Positions 17,660 to 27,887 of a stretch of DNA of 64,000 nucleotides are shown here, one piece after another; positions within the stretch are counted from its first letter, which is position 1; each line of letters opens with the position of its first letter. The notes beneath the pieces are model-generated. The model was not told the DNA's origin. It worked only from the letters and a program-made list of their open reading frames with translations, and searched no databases. Source of the stretch: Stieleria mannarensis. GTDB lineage: Bacteria; Planctomycetota; Planctomycetia; Pirellulales; Pirellulaceae. A program made the translations under genes and the position numbers. The stretch is taken from NCBI RefSeq assembly GCF_014154935.1, contig NZ_JACEHH010000043.1, positions 1 through 64,000 of the forward strand, read 5' to 3'.

Positions 17660-18157
17660 ATGGCAGACCTCAGTTCACAAGAACGGCTGTTTCCATCGTT
17701 GTTGGATCGTCTGACCGATGACCAGGCGGGAACTAACAATGAATCACGCGAGCAACGCGTCTTTTCCATCCACAAGTTGCGCGCCGCGGTGTTGCGTGAT
17801 TTGGCTTGGTTGATGAATACGTGCCACCTGGCCGCCAACCAAGACCTGAGCGACTATCCGGAAGTCGAAAAATCGGTGCTCAATTACGGCATCCCCGATC
17901 TGACCGGGAAGACGGTTTCGGGATTGCAGATCTATGACGTCCAACGTGCACTCCGCCAGGCCATCTTGGATTTCGAGCCCCGGATTCTGGCCGAGACGCT
18001 GGAGGTTCGCGGAGAAAAAGATCCCGATTCTCCGCTTTCCAATTCGTTGCAATTCGAAATCGAAGGCGAACTCTGGTCCAGACCGTTCCCCGAGCGATTG
18101 TACCTTCGTTCGGAACTGGATCTGGAAACGGGCACCGTCAACATTCACGAAGCATAA
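17660..18157 (+). CDS. tssE: T6SS baseplate wedge protein TssE (gp25-like)
   Basis: TssE is the gp25-like baseplate protein that nucleates the sheath. 165 residues, containing SIHKLRAAVLRDLAWLMNT, SDYPEVEKSVLNYGIPDLTGK (family: V/L-L-N-Y-G-I/L-P-D-L) and a C-terminal LQFEIEGELWSRPFPERLYLRSELDLETG, matching the gp25 fold end. Within the family the ExR motif lies near LRSELD. It starts six bases after tagJ and is followed after 14 bases by tssF. Confidence 0.92.
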   Translation: MADLSSQERLFPSLLDRLTDDQAGTNNESREQRVFSIHKLRAAVLRDLAWLMNTCHLAANQDLSDYPEVEKSVLNYGIPDLTGKTVSGLQIYDVQRALRQAILDFEPRILAETLEVRGEKDPDSPLSNSLQFEIEGELWSRPFPERLYLRSELDLETGTVNIHEA

Positions 18158-18171
18158 CGAGGCCGCGTCGC

Positions 18172-20046
18172 ATGGATCCGCGTTTGCTGCATTATTACAA
18201 CCAGGAACTCCAATTCGTTCGGGAATCGGGGGCCGAGTTTGCCGCCGAGTATCCCAAGATTGCCAGCCGACTGGGGATCGACGACTTCGAATGCGCCGAC
18301 CCCTACGTGGAGCGGTTGTTTGAAGGATTCGCCCTGCTGGCCGCCCGCATTCAGCTCAAGCTGGACGCCGAATTTCCGCGCCTGACCCAGCATCTGTTGG
18401 AGATGGTGTGTCCTCATTATCTGGCGCCGCAGCCCGCGATGGCGGTCGTGGAATTTTGTCCCGACCTGACCGAGGGAACGTTGGCCGAGGGATTTCGTCT
18501 GCCACGCCACACGCTGCTGCACAGTCTGCTGGGCAAGGGCGAACAGACCCGTTGCACCTTTCGCACGGCGGACGAGGTCACGTTGTGGCCGATCAAATTG
18601 AGCAAGGCGGACTATTTTTTACGAGACGTCGCGGCGTTGGGATTGCCCGACCATCGGTCGGTCAAAGCCGCGTTGGTGCTGCGGCTGGAGTCCACCGCGG
18701 GATTGAAATTCAATCAAATTCCGATCGATCAGCTGCCGTTGTTCATTCGCGGCGCCACCGACATCCCGATGCGGATTTACGAGCAGTTGATGACCGGCGC
18801 GGTCGGGATCGCCGTGCGGCCGGTCGGGTCCCAGTCCTCTTGGGACGTGCAGTTTGGAAAATCCAAGGTTCGACCGCGTGGTTTTGACGACGACCAAGCC
18901 TTGCTGCCCTACGGCCCGAGATCTTTCCAAGGTTACCGACTGCTACAAGAGTATTTTTCGTTCCCGCAACGCTACATGTTCGCCCAGGTCAACGAATTGG
19001 GAGCGGCGATCCAGCGCTGTGACAGCGAATCGATCGAAATCGCGATCCTGATCCGGCGTGGTGATCCGCAACTGGCCAACCGTGTCGACGCCAGCCATTT
19101 TTCGCTGTTCAGTTGTCCGGCGATCAATCTGTTTGAAAAACGCGCCGATCGGATTCACCTGAGCGACCGCACGGCGGAGTACCAGGTGATGCCCGACCGA
19201 ACACGCCCGCTGGATTTCGAAGTCTACGAAGTCGGTCAAGTGCGTGGCTATGGGACCAGCAACGACCGCGAGCAAGAGTTCAAACCGTTTTATTCGCTCA
19301 GCGATTTCACCGCCGACCATCGCGCTCGGGCCTACTACACCGTCACGCGACGCCAACGGGTGTTGTCGGCCAAGCACAAGCAATACGGCCCGCGCTCCAG
19401 CTACGTCGGCAGCGAGACGTTTTTAAACTTGGTCGACGCAAACGAGTCGCCCTATTCGCACGAATTACGGCAACTGTCGATCGAAACGCTGTGCACCAAT
19501 CGCGACTTGCCGCTGCAAATGCCGGTCGGGATCAGCGAGACCGACTTTACGTTGGAGGTCAGTGCACCGGTCGAATCGGTGCGTTGTTTGGCCGGCCCCA
19601 CCAAGCCGATGCCTTCCAGGAGTTATGAGCAGGGCCAAACGACGTGGCGGCTGATCAATCACCTTTCTCTCAATTACCTGTCGTTGGTCAACAACAAGAC
19701 CGGGGGCGCGACGGCACTGCGAGAACTGCTCGCGCTTTACTCGGACACCAACAACGTCATGACCGGCAAGCAGATCGACGCCGTCCGGTCGATCGACTCC
19801 ACTCCGGTGACGCGGCCTTTGCCCTCGTCGGGACCGCTCAGTTTCGGACGCGGGCTGGAGCTGACGCTCACGTTGGACGAAACCGGATTCGAAGGAACCG
19901 GCGCGTTTCTGATGGCGGCCGTGCTGAATGAATTCTTTGCCAAGTACGTATCAATCAACTCATTTACCGAGACGGTCTTTCGAACGACCGAGCGCGGTGA
20001 GGTAACGCGATGGCCCGCGAAGATGGGACGGCGGCACGCCCTGTAG
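18172..20046 (+). CDS. tssF: T6SS baseplate protein TssF (ImpG/VasA)
   Basis: TssF and TssG build the baseplate wedge. 624 residues (family about 580-630). It starts with LLHYYNQELQFVRESGAEFA, the standard TssF opening (LL-x-Y-Y-N-x-E-L-x-x-L-R), followed by PKIASRLG and DPYVERLFEGFALLAARIQLKLD, then FPRLTQHLLEMVCPHYLAP. Further conserved points include YLLQEYFSFPQ and VLNEFFAKYVSINSF near the end. The stop lies 37 bases inside tssG, so the two are translationally coupled. Confidence 0.95.
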   Translation: MDPRLLHYYNQELQFVRESGAEFAAEYPKIASRLGIDDFECADPYVERLFEGFALLAARIQLKLDAEFPRLTQHLLEMVCPHYLAPQPAMAVVEFCPDLTEGTLAEGFRLPRHTLLHSLLGKGEQTRCTFRTADEVTLWPIKLSKADYFLRDVAALGLPDHRSVKAALVLRLESTAGLKFNQIPIDQLPLFIRGATDIPMRIYEQLMTGAVGIAVRPVGSQSSWDVQFGKSKVRPRGFDDDQALLPYGPRSFQGYRLLQEYFSFPQRYMFAQVNELGAAIQRCDSESIEIAILIRRGDPQLANRVDASHFSLFSCPAINLFEKRADRIHLSDRTAEYQVMPDRTRPLDFEVYEVGQVRGYGTSNDREQEFKPFYSLSDFTADHRARAYYTVTRRQRVLSAKHKQYGPRSSYVGSETFLNLVDANESPYSHELRQLSIETLCTNRDLPLQMPVGISETDFTLEVSAPVESVRCLAGPTKPMPSRSYEQGQTTWRLINHLSLNYLSLVNNKTGGATALRELLALYSDTNNVMTGKQIDAVRSIDSTPVTRPLPSSGPLSFGRGLELTLTLDETGFEGTGAFLMAAVLNEFFAKYVSINSFTETVFRTTERGEVTRWPAKMGRRHAL

Positions 20047-21032
20047 ACGGGACGCTGCAACGGCTAAACGATCAACCGTACAAGTTTGATTTTTATCAAG
20101 CGATGCGGTTGCTCGAATGCATGTTTCCCGATTCCCCGCGGTTCGGGCATACCGTTCGTCTGTCCGATGACCGCGTCCGGTTGACCCAGCAGCCGTCGCT
20201 CAGTTTCGCGCCCTCGTCCTTGTCGGGATTTGAACTCGGTGGGGCCGGCGGCAACGACTACCACAAAATGGCCGTCCGCTTTTTCGGCCTGTGCGGTCCC
20301 AACGGCGCCCTGCCGCTGCATTTGACCGAGTACATTCGCGATCGCATCCAGCACCACGACGACACGACCTTTGCCGCGTTTTTGGATGTCTTCCATCACC
20401 GCATGCTGTCGTTGTTCTATCGAGCCTGGGCGGACGCCCAGCCGGCTGCCCATTTCGATCGCCCCGAATCGGATCGGTTTTCGGTCTACGTCGGTTCGCT
20501 GATGGGGATCGGGATGCCGTCGCTGGAGGATCGTGACGAGTTGCCCGATTTGGCAAAGTTGTTTTACGCCGGCCGATTCGCTTGCCAGGCCAAGAATCCC
20601 GAGGGACTGGAGGCGATGATTTCGGATTTCTTCAAAGTGCCTTGCCAGATCGACGAGTTTGTCGGCCGTTGGACCGAGATTCCTGAAGACTGTCGTTTCC
20701 ATCTCGGTGACGATCCCGACAGTTCCAGCGTCGGCGTCGCCTGCACACTCGGTTCGCACGTTTGGGAGTGCCAACAGAATTTCACCATCACCGTCGGCCC
20801 GGTCGGTTGGGATGATTTTGCCCGTCTGCTTCCCGGCGGCGCCAGCCTGCAGCGATTGACCGCGATGGTCAAGAACTACATCGGCGAAGAACTGTTGTGG
20901 GATCTGAATCTGGTCCTGAAGAAAGACGAAACGCCTTCGTGGCGATTGGGCGAAGCAAAACTCGGGCAAACCATGTGGATGGATGCCGACGGCGTCCGAG
21001 AAGACCCGAAAGACCTACGTTTGCACTGTTGA
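20010..21032 (+). CDS. tssG: T6SS baseplate protein TssG (ImpH/VasB)
   Basis: Partner of TssF in the baseplate wedge. 340 residues. Family segments are YKFDFYQAMRLLECMFPDSPRFG, RLTQQPSLSFAPSSLSGFE, VRFFGLCGPNGALPLHLTEYIRDR and FLDVFHHRMLSLFYRAWADAQ, with VGRWTEIPEDCRFHLG and LGSHVWECQQNFTITVGP in the second half. The ATG overlaps tssF by 37 bases. After the stop comes a single copy of the dispersed repeat (21052) and then tssH. Confidence 0.95.
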   Translation: MAREDGTAARPVDGTLQRLNDQPYKFDFYQAMRLLECMFPDSPRFGHTVRLSDDRVRLTQQPSLSFAPSSLSGFELGGAGGNDYHKMAVRFFGLCGPNGALPLHLTEYIRDRIQHHDDTTFAAFLDVFHHRMLSLFYRAWADAQPAAHFDRPESDRFSVYVGSLMGIGMPSLEDRDELPDLAKLFYAGRFACQAKNPEGLEAMISDFFKVPCQIDEFVGRWTEIPEDCRFHLGDDPDSSSVGVACTLGSHVWECQQNFTITVGPVGWDDFARLLPGGASLQRLTAMVKNYIGEELLWDLNLVLKKDETPSWRLGEAKLGQTMWMDADGVREDPKDLRLHC

Positions 21033-21051
21033 GTGCACCATCGATACACCC

Positions 21052-21074
21052 GTGGGATAGGCTTCCGGCCTGTC
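21052..21074 (+). repeat. Half-copy of the GGGATAGGCTTCC dispersed repeat
   Basis: Same 23-bp core as one arm of 4280-4336, here exact to the GGCCTGTC end. It lies 20 bases after the tssG stop and 20 bases before the tssH ATG, interrupting the operon without breaking a gene. Confidence 0.7.
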
Positions 21075-21093
21075 GTATTCACAACCCAGGAGA

Positions 21094-23865
21094 ATGACCG
21101 TGTCCGATATCAGCCGCACCGCACTGTTTGGAAAACTCAACAGTGTCGGTTACAAGTCGATCGAGAGTGCCACCGTGTTTTGCAAGATGCGCGGCAATCC
21201 CTACGTCGAACTCGTGCACTGGTTCAATCAAATCCTGCAGCTGGAAGACTCGGATCTTCACCACATCGTCAAACAGTTCAACCTGAATCCGTCCAAGTTG
21301 GTCAAGGACATGACCGAGTCGTTGGACAAGCTGCCGCGTGGATCCACGTCGATTTCCGACCTGTCATCCCACATCGAAGAAGCGGTCGAACGGGGATGGG
21401 TCTACGGCACGCTGATGTTCGGCGAATCACAAGTGCGCACCGGTCACCTGGTCGTCGGCATGCTCAAGACTCGCAGCTTGACCCACGCCCTGTATGGCAT
21501 CTCGCCCGAGTTCGAAAAGGTGAAACTGGACACGTTGACCGATCGCTTTGACGAAGTCGTCAGCGGTTCGCCGGAAGAATCGATGCACGCCAGCGACGGA
21601 TTCCAGGTCGGCGGCGGCGCCGCTCCGGGCGAAGCCAGCGGCGCGATGCCGCCGGCGGCGATGGGCAAACAGGAAGCGCTCAAACAGTTCACCGTCGACC
21701 TGACCGAGAACGCTCGCCAGGGCAAGATCGACCCGATCGTCGGACGCGACGAAGAGATCCGACAAATCATCGACATCCTGATGCGACGCCGGCAGAACAA
21801 CCCGATTCTGACCGGTGAAGCCGGCGTCGGTAAAACGGCCGTCGTCGAAGGGTTCGCACTCAAGATTGCTTCCGGTGATGTGCCGCCGCCGCTGAAGGAC
21901 GTGACCTTGCGTGCCTTGGACGTGGGACTGCTGCAAGCCGGCGCGAGCATGAAGGGTGAATTCGAAAACCGGCTCAAACAGGTGATCGAAGAGGTTCAGT
22001 CGTCGGAAAAACCGATCATCATGTTCATCGACGAAGCCCACACGTTGGTCGGCGCCGGCGGAGCCGCCGGCACGGGCGACGCCGCCAACTTGCTCAAACC
22101 CGCACTCGCCCGCGGAACGCTGCGGACCGTCGCCGCGACGACTTGGGCCGAGTACAAAAAGCACATCGAAAAAGACCCCGCGCTGACGCGGCGGTTCCAA
22201 GTCGTTCAGGTCGAAGAGCCCAGCGAAGAACGCGCGATCCTGATGATGCGCGGGATCACGTCGACGCTGGAAAAACACCACAAGGTGAAGGTCCTGGACG
22301 AGGCCCTGGAAGCCGCCGTCAAACTGTCCCACCGCTACATTCCCGCACGGCAGTTGCCCGACAAATCGGTCAGTCTGCTCGACACCGCCGCGGCACGCGT
22401 CGCCATCAGCCAGCATGCCGTCCCGGCGGAAGTCGACGATTCGCGAAAACGGATCGATGCGCTCAATACCGAATTGCGAATCATCGCCGACGAAAACCTG
22501 GTCGGTGTCGAAACGACCGAACGACACAAGCGAGCCACCGAAGCACTGACGTATGAAAAGGAGCGATTGAGCCGCCTGGAAGAACGTTGGAACAACGAAA
22601 AGGACCTGGTCGAAAAAATCCTGGATGTCCGCAGCCAGCTTCGCGGTCATCACGGCAAGGTCGAAGGCACCGATAGCCCGCTGGAAAAGGCGGCCGATGC
22701 GGAGGCCCAAACGGTCAAGGTGCAAACCGCCGAGGCGTCCGAAGACAAGGCCGAGGCCAAGTTGTCCGATGCGGACCGTCAAAAGCTACTCGATGAACTC
22801 AAGGAATTGCAAACGCAACTACATGAACTGCAAGGCGAGCATCCGCTGATCCTGCCCACCGTCGACGAACAGGCCGTCGGATCCGTCGTCCAGGATTGGA
22901 CCGGCATCCCCGTCGGACGGATGGTCAAAGACGAATTGGCGACCGTCTTGAAACTCGCCGACATCTTGAACGACCGCATCATCGGCCAGCGGCATGCGTT
23001 GGAGATGATTGCCAAGCGGATTCAAACGTCGCGGGCCAGCTTGGATAACCCCGGCAAGCCGATCGGCGTGTTCATGTTGGCCGGCCCCTCCGGAGTCGGG
23101 AAAACCGAAACCGCACTCGCACTGGCCGAAGCGCTGTACGGCGGCGAGCAGAACGTGATCACGATCAACATGAGCGAATTCCAAGAAGCCCACACCGTCA
23201 GCACGCTCAAAGGCGCACCTCCCGGATACGTCGGCTATGGCGAAGGCGGCGTCTTGACCGAAGCGGTGCGGCGTCGCCCCTATAGCGTCGTGTTGCTCGA
23301 CGAAGTGGAAAAGGCTCACCACGACGTGCACGAGATCTTCTTCCAGGTCTTCGACAAGGGCTGGATGGAAGACGGCGAGGGGCGGGTGATCGATTTCAAG
23401 AACACGCTGATCCTGCTGACCACCAACGCCGGCACCGATCTGACGATGAACATGTGCAAGGACCCGGAATTGATGCCGGACCCCGACGGGCTTGCCAAAG
23501 CGTTGCGTGGGCCGCTGTTGAAGGTCTTTCCGCCGGCGTTGTTGGGCCGGATCGTGACGATCCCCTACTATCCGCTGAGCGATGAAATGGTCGGTGCGAT
23601 CGCGAAACTGCAGCTCGGCCGAATCGCCAAACGCATGCAAGCCAACCACGACATCCCGTTCACGTATGATGAAGACGTGATCAAGTTGATTGCCAGTCGC
23701 TGCACGGAATTGGAAAGCGGCGGCCGCATGATCGACGCGATTTTGACCAACACGGTCTTGCCACAAATCAGCGGCGAGTTCCTGACCCGGATGATGGAAG
23801 GCAATCCGGCCAAGAAGGTGCACGTCTCCGTCAAGGATGGTGAATTCGACTATCTGTTCGATTGA
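21094..23865 (+). CDS. tssH: T6SS sheath-recycling ATPase TssH (ClpV)
   Basis: ClpV unfolds the contracted sheath for reuse. 923 residues with the class-1 Clp layout. The N-terminal domain spans about residues 1-165. The first AAA+ module has Walker A GEAGVGKT near residue 240 and Walker [11 protein letters not shown] near 311. A coiled-coil middle region follows (about 440-580) with an Ala/Glu/Lys-rich insertion. The second AAA+ module has Walker A GPSGVGKT near 664, Walker [11 protein letters not shown] near 732 and sensor LLTTNAGTD. The segment [25 protein letters not shown] is typical of ClpV rather than ClpB. An AGGAG lies before the ATG. Confidence 0.95.
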   Translation: MTVSDISRTALFGKLNSVGYKSIESATVFCKMRGNPYVELVHWFNQILQLEDSDLHHIVKQFNLNPSKLVKDMTESLDKLPRGSTSISDLSSHIEEAVERGWVYGTLMFGESQVRTGHLVVGMLKTRSLTHALYGISPEFEKVKLDTLTDRFDEVVSGSPEESMHASDGFQVGGGAAPGEASGAMPPAAMGKQEALKQFTVDLTENARQGKIDPIVGRDEEIRQIIDILMRRRQNNPILTGEAGVGKTAVVEGFALKIASGDVPPPLKDVTLRALDVGLLQAGASMKGEFENRLKQVIEEVQSSEKPIIMFIDEAHTLVGAGGAAGTGDAANLLKPALARGTLRTVAATTWAEYKKHIEKDPALTRRFQVVQVEEPSEERAILMMRGITSTLEKHHKVKVLDEALEAAVKLSHRYIPARQLPDKSVSLLDTAAARVAISQHAVPAEVDDSRKRIDALNTELRIIADENLVGVETTERHKRATEALTYEKERLSRLEERWNNEKDLVEKILDVRSQLRGHHGKVEGTDSPLEKAADAEAQTVKVQTAEASEDKAEAKLSDADRQKLLDELKELQTQLHELQGEHPLILPTVDEQAVGSVVQDWTGIPVGRMVKDELATVLKLADILNDRIIGQRHALEMIAKRIQTSRASLDNPGKPIGVFMLAGPSGVGKTETALALAEALYGGEQNVITINMSEFQEAHTVSTLKGAPPGYVGYGEGGVLTEAVRRRPYSVVLLDEVEKAHHDVHEIFFQVFDKGWMEDGEGRVIDFKNTLILLTTNAGTDLTMNMCKDPELMPDPDGLAKALRGPLLKVFPPALLGRIVTIPYYPLSDEMVGAIAKLQLGRIAKRMQANHDIPFTYDEDVIKLIASRCTELESGGRMIDAILTNTVLPQISGEFLTRMMEGNPAKKVHVSVKDGEFDYLFD

Positions 23866-23940
23866 TCGTCGATCGTAATCGGAGGGGGCGCTGCGTCGCG
23901 GTCAATTTTTGTGTTTCGATTCTAATTGGGGAAAATGTCA

Positions 23941-25119
23941 ATGTACGTAAAATGTGAACACTGCAAACATCAAGAGAATGCCGAATGGCTCGACCGCGTG
24001 CCAACTCACGAAAAGTTCTTTTATCAGTGTTCCAATGGATGCCCGCCGTCGAAGACCGGGTTTGAGATTCGAATGCGTTCGACCCTTGAGGTCAAGATTC
24101 CGTATGAGCTTCCCCGTGTCACGTCGATGCGCGCGATCGCGCTGGCATACAAAATCTACGAGCGTGCCAATGCCAAGAGTTTCTCTTGGATTGAACTTTC
24201 CAAGCGGACGACCAAAGCACTGGAGAAAGATTCCGGGTCGGCAAAGATCATCCAAGAGTATCCGGTGTTCGGTCGAAGCTGGCGTGGGCTGACGGACAGT
24301 TCGCTGGTGGCGATGGTCGTGGTGTTTGAAAATCCCGGCCAGCTGCCACCCTATTCGATCTATGTCGTGTTCCGCGGATCGGTGGGCGGCAAGAACGAAG
24401 GCGGTGCGGGATGGCTTAGCAACGCCCAGAAGGTCAACGTCGATTGGCGCGCCAACTTCGACAATATTCAAGAAGAAGCCGATTATGGCGGCGCCGGGTT
24501 CCTGATTCATGGCGGATACAAAAGCAGCTTGGGTTCCTACCGTGACCGCGTGATGTCTGCGATTGCCAAAGCGGAACGGGCGTTTCCGGGCAGCAACATC
24601 GTGATCACTGGTCACAGTCAAGGGGCCGGACATGCCGCCCTGTTCACCCATTGGTTCTCCTATCAGGTGCCGCACCTTGTTCCCAACATGTTCTGCATCC
24701 CGTTTTCACCGCCACGCGTGGGCGATTACCGGTTTGCGTCGGACTTCAATCACCGCATCGTCGGCCGACAATTGATTTTGCCCTTCGACGGCGTGCCTTC
24801 ACTCGGGGCCATGTTCGTCGTCAAGGGGCACGACCCGGTGTCCTTCGACATGGAACAGGCCTATGCCTGGAAGGGTAGCAACGACGGTCACGAAGTCAGC
24901 ATGCGGAAATACGCCGACTCGGGATTGGTCAAAGGCGGGTTGGCGGCAAAGCGGAAGGAAAAGAAATACGGGGGCGGGGGCCTGCAAACCTACTTCCACC
25001 CCAGTTGCCTGAAGATCCTGCCGGGGGCCAAGATCGCCAAAGGCATCGCGCAGGTTTTGAACCACAAACCGAACTGGATTCGCGACCAGATTCGAAAGGA
25101 GTTCAAGAAGACGATGTGA
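23941..25119 (+). CDS. Class 3 lipase-fold protein with N-terminal zinc ribbon, candidate T6SS effector
   Basis: About 392 residues. The N-terminus carries four cysteines in a zinc-ribbon spacing (VKCEHCKHQE ... YQCSNGCPP). The C-terminal two thirds are an alpha/beta hydrolase of the lipase class 3 type: IYVVFRGS (oxyanion strand), GYKSSLGSYRDRV, the nucleophile elbow VITGHSQGAGHAAL (G-H-S-Q-G), then FSPPRVGDYRF and GHDPVSF, which may supply the acid and histidine. It has no signal peptide and lies 75 bases after tssH, the usual place for effector genes. The likely role, a lipase or phospholipase injected by the T6SS, is inference. Start: ATG 23941 fits the GGGG element better; ATG 23935 is also possible. 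No immunity gene is obvious. Confidence 0.75.
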   Translation: MYVKCEHCKHQENAEWLDRVPTHEKFFYQCSNGCPPSKTGFEIRMRSTLEVKIPYELPRVTSMRAIALAYKIYERANAKSFSWIELSKRTTKALEKDSGSAKIIQEYPVFGRSWRGLTDSSLVAMVVVFENPGQLPPYSIYVVFRGSVGGKNEGGAGWLSNAQKVNVDWRANFDNIQEEADYGGAGFLIHGGYKSSLGSYRDRVMSAIAKAERAFPGSNIVITGHSQGAGHAALFTHWFSYQVPHLVPNMFCIPFSPPRVGDYRFASDFNHRIVGRQLILPFDGVPSLGAMFVVKGHDPVSFDMEQAYAWKGSNDGHEVSMRKYADSGLVKGGLAAKRKEKKYGGGGLQTYFHPSCLKILPGAKIAKGIAQVLNHKPNWIRDQIRKEFKKTM

Positions 25120-25676
25120 GGCCCGCGAGCGCCCATCGGCTAATCATTCGATTGTACATTTCGATTTAATCAACAAGCCGTTGGCGACTTTTGCTACCAT
25201 CACATGATGGTTTCTGCTCGCGTTTCGCGAATCGACAGCGGATCACGATTTCAGATTTGACCGAACATGAGACGGTCTTGACCAGGTCTGTTTTTCGAGC
25301 CGTTTTGGTCGCGGCAGCATTGGGAACTACTCTTTGAACCGAGGCGATTGCCGATGACGATGCACATGGATCGGAAGATGAATAATTACGCCGCAGCGAT
25401 GGAGAAGGTCTGAGAAAAGTGGCTTCGGCCGGACGATTCCCCCGGTGTCAACCGCGCCCAGCAACGCCGAAACGCACGGAAAAATCGTGTCCGAAATGCG
25501 AGCATCGCTGCCACCAACAGCGTCATGCATCCGCCCAACATTGTTTTCAAGACTCTCGGCGGTGGCCTTTGCGGAAGTTTCAATTGGGGCGGGCTTGGCA
25601 CCGTGGCGGAGCGTCGAGCCATGTTCGAGACCGCGTCGCAACGCCCCGATCTCGCTGACGACACTCTTGAAACAAT
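25120..25676. other. Intergenic stretch, no credible gene
   Basis: 557 bases between the lipase gene and a leftward methyltransferase gene. Short frames exist on both strands but none has a plausible product. A copy of the TTGGCGACTT-type short repeat occurs at about 25179, with relatives at about 27984 and 37726. Confidence 0.4.
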
Positions 25677-26252
25677 TCAGGACTTGAGTTTTCGGGCGCG
25701 AAGCTTCGTGCCGCCATGGTAGGTGATCAGAACCGATGACCGGCGGGCCATCCGTCTGAATAAAGACTCGATGTACCGCTCTTCGGCCGGCCACGGGTAG
25801 GCGTAGATCACATCGGACATGCGTTGCCCGATCGGAAATGGCTGTTGCGACGGCGGTCCTTGACAGCTTTCGGGGCCATCTCGATAGCTGGATCGGATGA
25901 AGGTTGCTCTCGCGTTTGATTCATTCGACAGCGTCGTGGCAAACCGACAAAGTGAGCCTTCGATTTCAATTCCTGTTGCGTTGAATCCCAGCTGCGACGC
26001 GATGCAGGTGACCACGCCCAGTCCGCTGCCCCATTCACAAAACGACAGGTCGCCGCCCATCCCCGCCTCCCGCACGTGCCGGAGCGCATGGTAGGCGATG
26101 TAAAAGTTGCTGTTGACCAAAGCTGGGATGTCGGACTCACACGCGTCCGACGTCAACGCCTCTCGCAATCGATCGGCGATTCCAATCGTGCGCAGGATCT
26201 TCGGCGGGGGCGCGTCCCAGCAAACAGGAATCTCGATCTCGCGTAAATCCAT
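25677..26252 (-). CDS. Class I SAM-dependent methyltransferase-like protein
   Basis: 191 residues. The glycine-rich SAM site is LSFCEWGSGLGVVTCIASQLG (motif I, E-W-G-S-G-x-G), followed by ATGIEIEGSLCRFA with an acidic residue ending strand 2. A later VIYAYPWPAEERYIESLF replaces the usual D/N-PPY motif with YPWP. The C-terminal strand is VLITYHGGTKLRARK. The protein is short and lacks an obvious target-recognition domain, so its substrate is unknown. It lies 36 bases downstream of the TssBC-like gene on the same strand, so the two may be co-transcribed. Confidence 0.65.
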   Translation of the reverse strand: MDLREIEIPVCWDAPPPKILRTIGIADRLREALTSDACESDIPALVNSNFYIAYHALRHVREAGMGGDLSFCEWGSGLGVVTCIASQLGFNATGIEIEGSLCRFATTLSNESNARATFIRSSYRDGPESCQGPPSQQPFPIGQRMSDVIYAYPWPAEERYIESLFRRMARRSSVLITYHGGTKLRARKLKS

Positions 26253-26288
26253 CGGTTCGTAATCGACAACTCTGCAGCAGGCATCATC

Positions 26289-27839
26289 CTAGGACCAGGG
26301 GCCGGCAAGCGCCGACGCGGGCGACGAGACCGATTGCACCCGCAGCACACGCGCGGCGTTGCGATTCTTAAAACTCATCAACGGCATCACGCCATGATCG
26401 AGAATCTGCTCGGCGACCCGCTCGGATAAAAAGACTTCGGCACAGGCCTTCAAATGCACTTCGCCGTCTTCATCCTTGTACGTCAGCGCCGGCAAGTCAG
26501 CGATCTCCTGTAAATCCCCCGGCGTCATTTGCCATCCGGATTGCAAGTACGACGTCGCCAGCAAGGTCGCGACGAACACGGAGGACGCGCCCCACAACAA
26601 CGATTCGTGATCGGCGATCGGATCGTCGATTTCCTCAAAATCAAATGCGTCGACCGGGCTGGTCGAGGCGCCGTAGGGCAACCGCAACAAAAGCCGTGGG
26701 CCGGCCAAGCCGATCCAACGCGCCGCCGCGCTAGTGCGAATGCTCTGCCAGTCCTGTTCCCCGCGACTCGCTTCGGCGGTCGGTTTGGGGATTTCGTCGG
26801 TCCAGGCCTGACTGCCGACCAGTTGCGGCGACGCGGCAGCCAACGCCGGGCCGCCGCAGTTCGCACCGATCGCACCCAATCGCGTCAGCAAGATTAGGTC
26901 GTTCAATTCATGGCTGAATGTTTCCGTGCTGACCAGCATTGTGAACGGGACTTGCTCTCGGTCGGTCACCAAGCGGCGAAACAGCAGCGAGTCTTCCAGT
27001 TGTTCCGACTCCGACTCACCGGCCTGTAACAATTCCGCTTTGGTCACGTCCCAAAGAAAAACCTGGACCTCTTCGGACTGTGCCACCTGGGACACCAGGA
27101 AATTCAATCCCAACCACGCGGATTCCAATGCCTGGAACGATCCGTCGTGAAGAATCGCCCGCATCTGGCCGGCGATCGCGGCATCGGCGTGGCCGACATA
27201 CTCGTCCTGCCTCGGATCGGGTTTGGGTTCGATGTAGGGGGCGACGATCTGGTTGATCAAACTTTGGATGTCTACCTGCGGTGATCGGGCGGCCGACGTA
27301 TCGACGCTTTGGACGGTTTGCCCCAGCACCCGATCCAACGTGTCCGCATCGCTCTCGTCTGCGGCACTCTCCTCCGCAGTGGCCGGAGACGCATCCGACG
27401 CCGCCGGTGTTACTCGGGCGGTGTCTTCGGATCCGCTCTCGGTTCGAAGTGCAAGTGTCTGGTTCAATTCCGCCGCGGCGTCGGAGAACGACTTCGGATC
27501 GGTCAATCGTTTTCGCAGCTGCCGCAGTTCGTGAAAGATCGGGACGTTGCGGTAAAGTGCGTCGGGATGAAAATCGTCCAGTTCGCCGATGCCGATTTCG
27601 ATCACCGCATCGGCGCTGTCACCGATTTGGACCGATGCTTTGGGGGCGATCGTTTGCAGAACGTCTTCGAAGTTGTCGATGTCCACGCGCCGAAACTTTC
27701 GTTCGGCCACCGATCCGTCGGCGTCACCGCAGCCGGAGAAATTTCCCATCACCACGATCCGCATCGGTTCTTGGGGATCAAGCTGACGAGCCGATCCGGC
27801 GTTGCCGAACTGAAAACTGGATTCAAATGAATTGGACAA
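26289..27839 (-). CDS. TssB/TssC-like fused sheath protein (stand-alone paralogue)
   Basis: About 516 residues combining both sheath parts. The N-terminal ~100 residues resemble TssB: MRIVVMGNFSG followed by FRRVDIDNFEDVLQTIAP. After a ~100-residue acidic, Ala/Ser-rich linker, the C-terminal ~300 residues resemble TssC: LHDGSFQALESAWLGLNFLV, AAARWIGLAGPRLLLRLPYG (compare FLSRLPYG in TssC) and ERVAEQILDHGVMPLMSFKNR. It stops before the C-terminal TssC strand used to interlock the sheath. Start chosen at a TTG (27839) giving LSNSFESSFQFG; upstream codons read into a dispersed repeat. The alternative is the ATG of MRIVVMG. Role, perhaps a sheath-terminating or baseplate protein, is unknown. Confidence 0.75.
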   Translation of the reverse strand: MSNSFESSFQFGNAGSARQLDPQEPMRIVVMGNFSGCGDADGSVAERKFRRVDIDNFEDVLQTIAPKASVQIGDSADAVIEIGIGELDDFHPDALYRNVPIFHELRQLRKRLTDPKSFSDAAAELNQTLALRTESGSEDTARVTPAASDASPATAEESAADESDADTLDRVLGQTVQSVDTSAARSPQVDIQSLINQIVAPYIEPKPDPRQDEYVGHADAAIAGQMRAILHDGSFQALESAWLGLNFLVSQVAQSEEVQVFLWDVTKAELLQAGESESEQLEDSLLFRRLVTDREQVPFTMLVSTETFSHELNDLILLTRLGAIGANCGGPALAAASPQLVGSQAWTDEIPKPTAEASRGEQDWQSIRTSAAARWIGLAGPRLLLRLPYGASTSPVDAFDFEEIDDPIADHESLLWGASSVFVATLLATSYLQSGWQMTPGDLQEIADLPALTYKDEDGEVHLKACAEVFLSERVAEQILDHGVMPLMSFKNRNAARVLRVQSVSSPASALAGPWS

Positions 27840-27887
27840 TGGTTCGGACTCCGAAAAAAACGAGGCAGGCAGGGAGGTAATGTCAAA

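Noticed and set aside
21427..23823. Long leftward open frames (451 and 334 codons) inside clpV
   Set aside because: Antisense to a complete ClpV with all AAA+ motifs; no protein family recognisable.
25327..25794. Leftward 155-codon frame in the 25.1-25.7 kb gap
   Set aside because: Starts inside the methyltransferase coding region, product Arg/His-rich without fold-like pattern.
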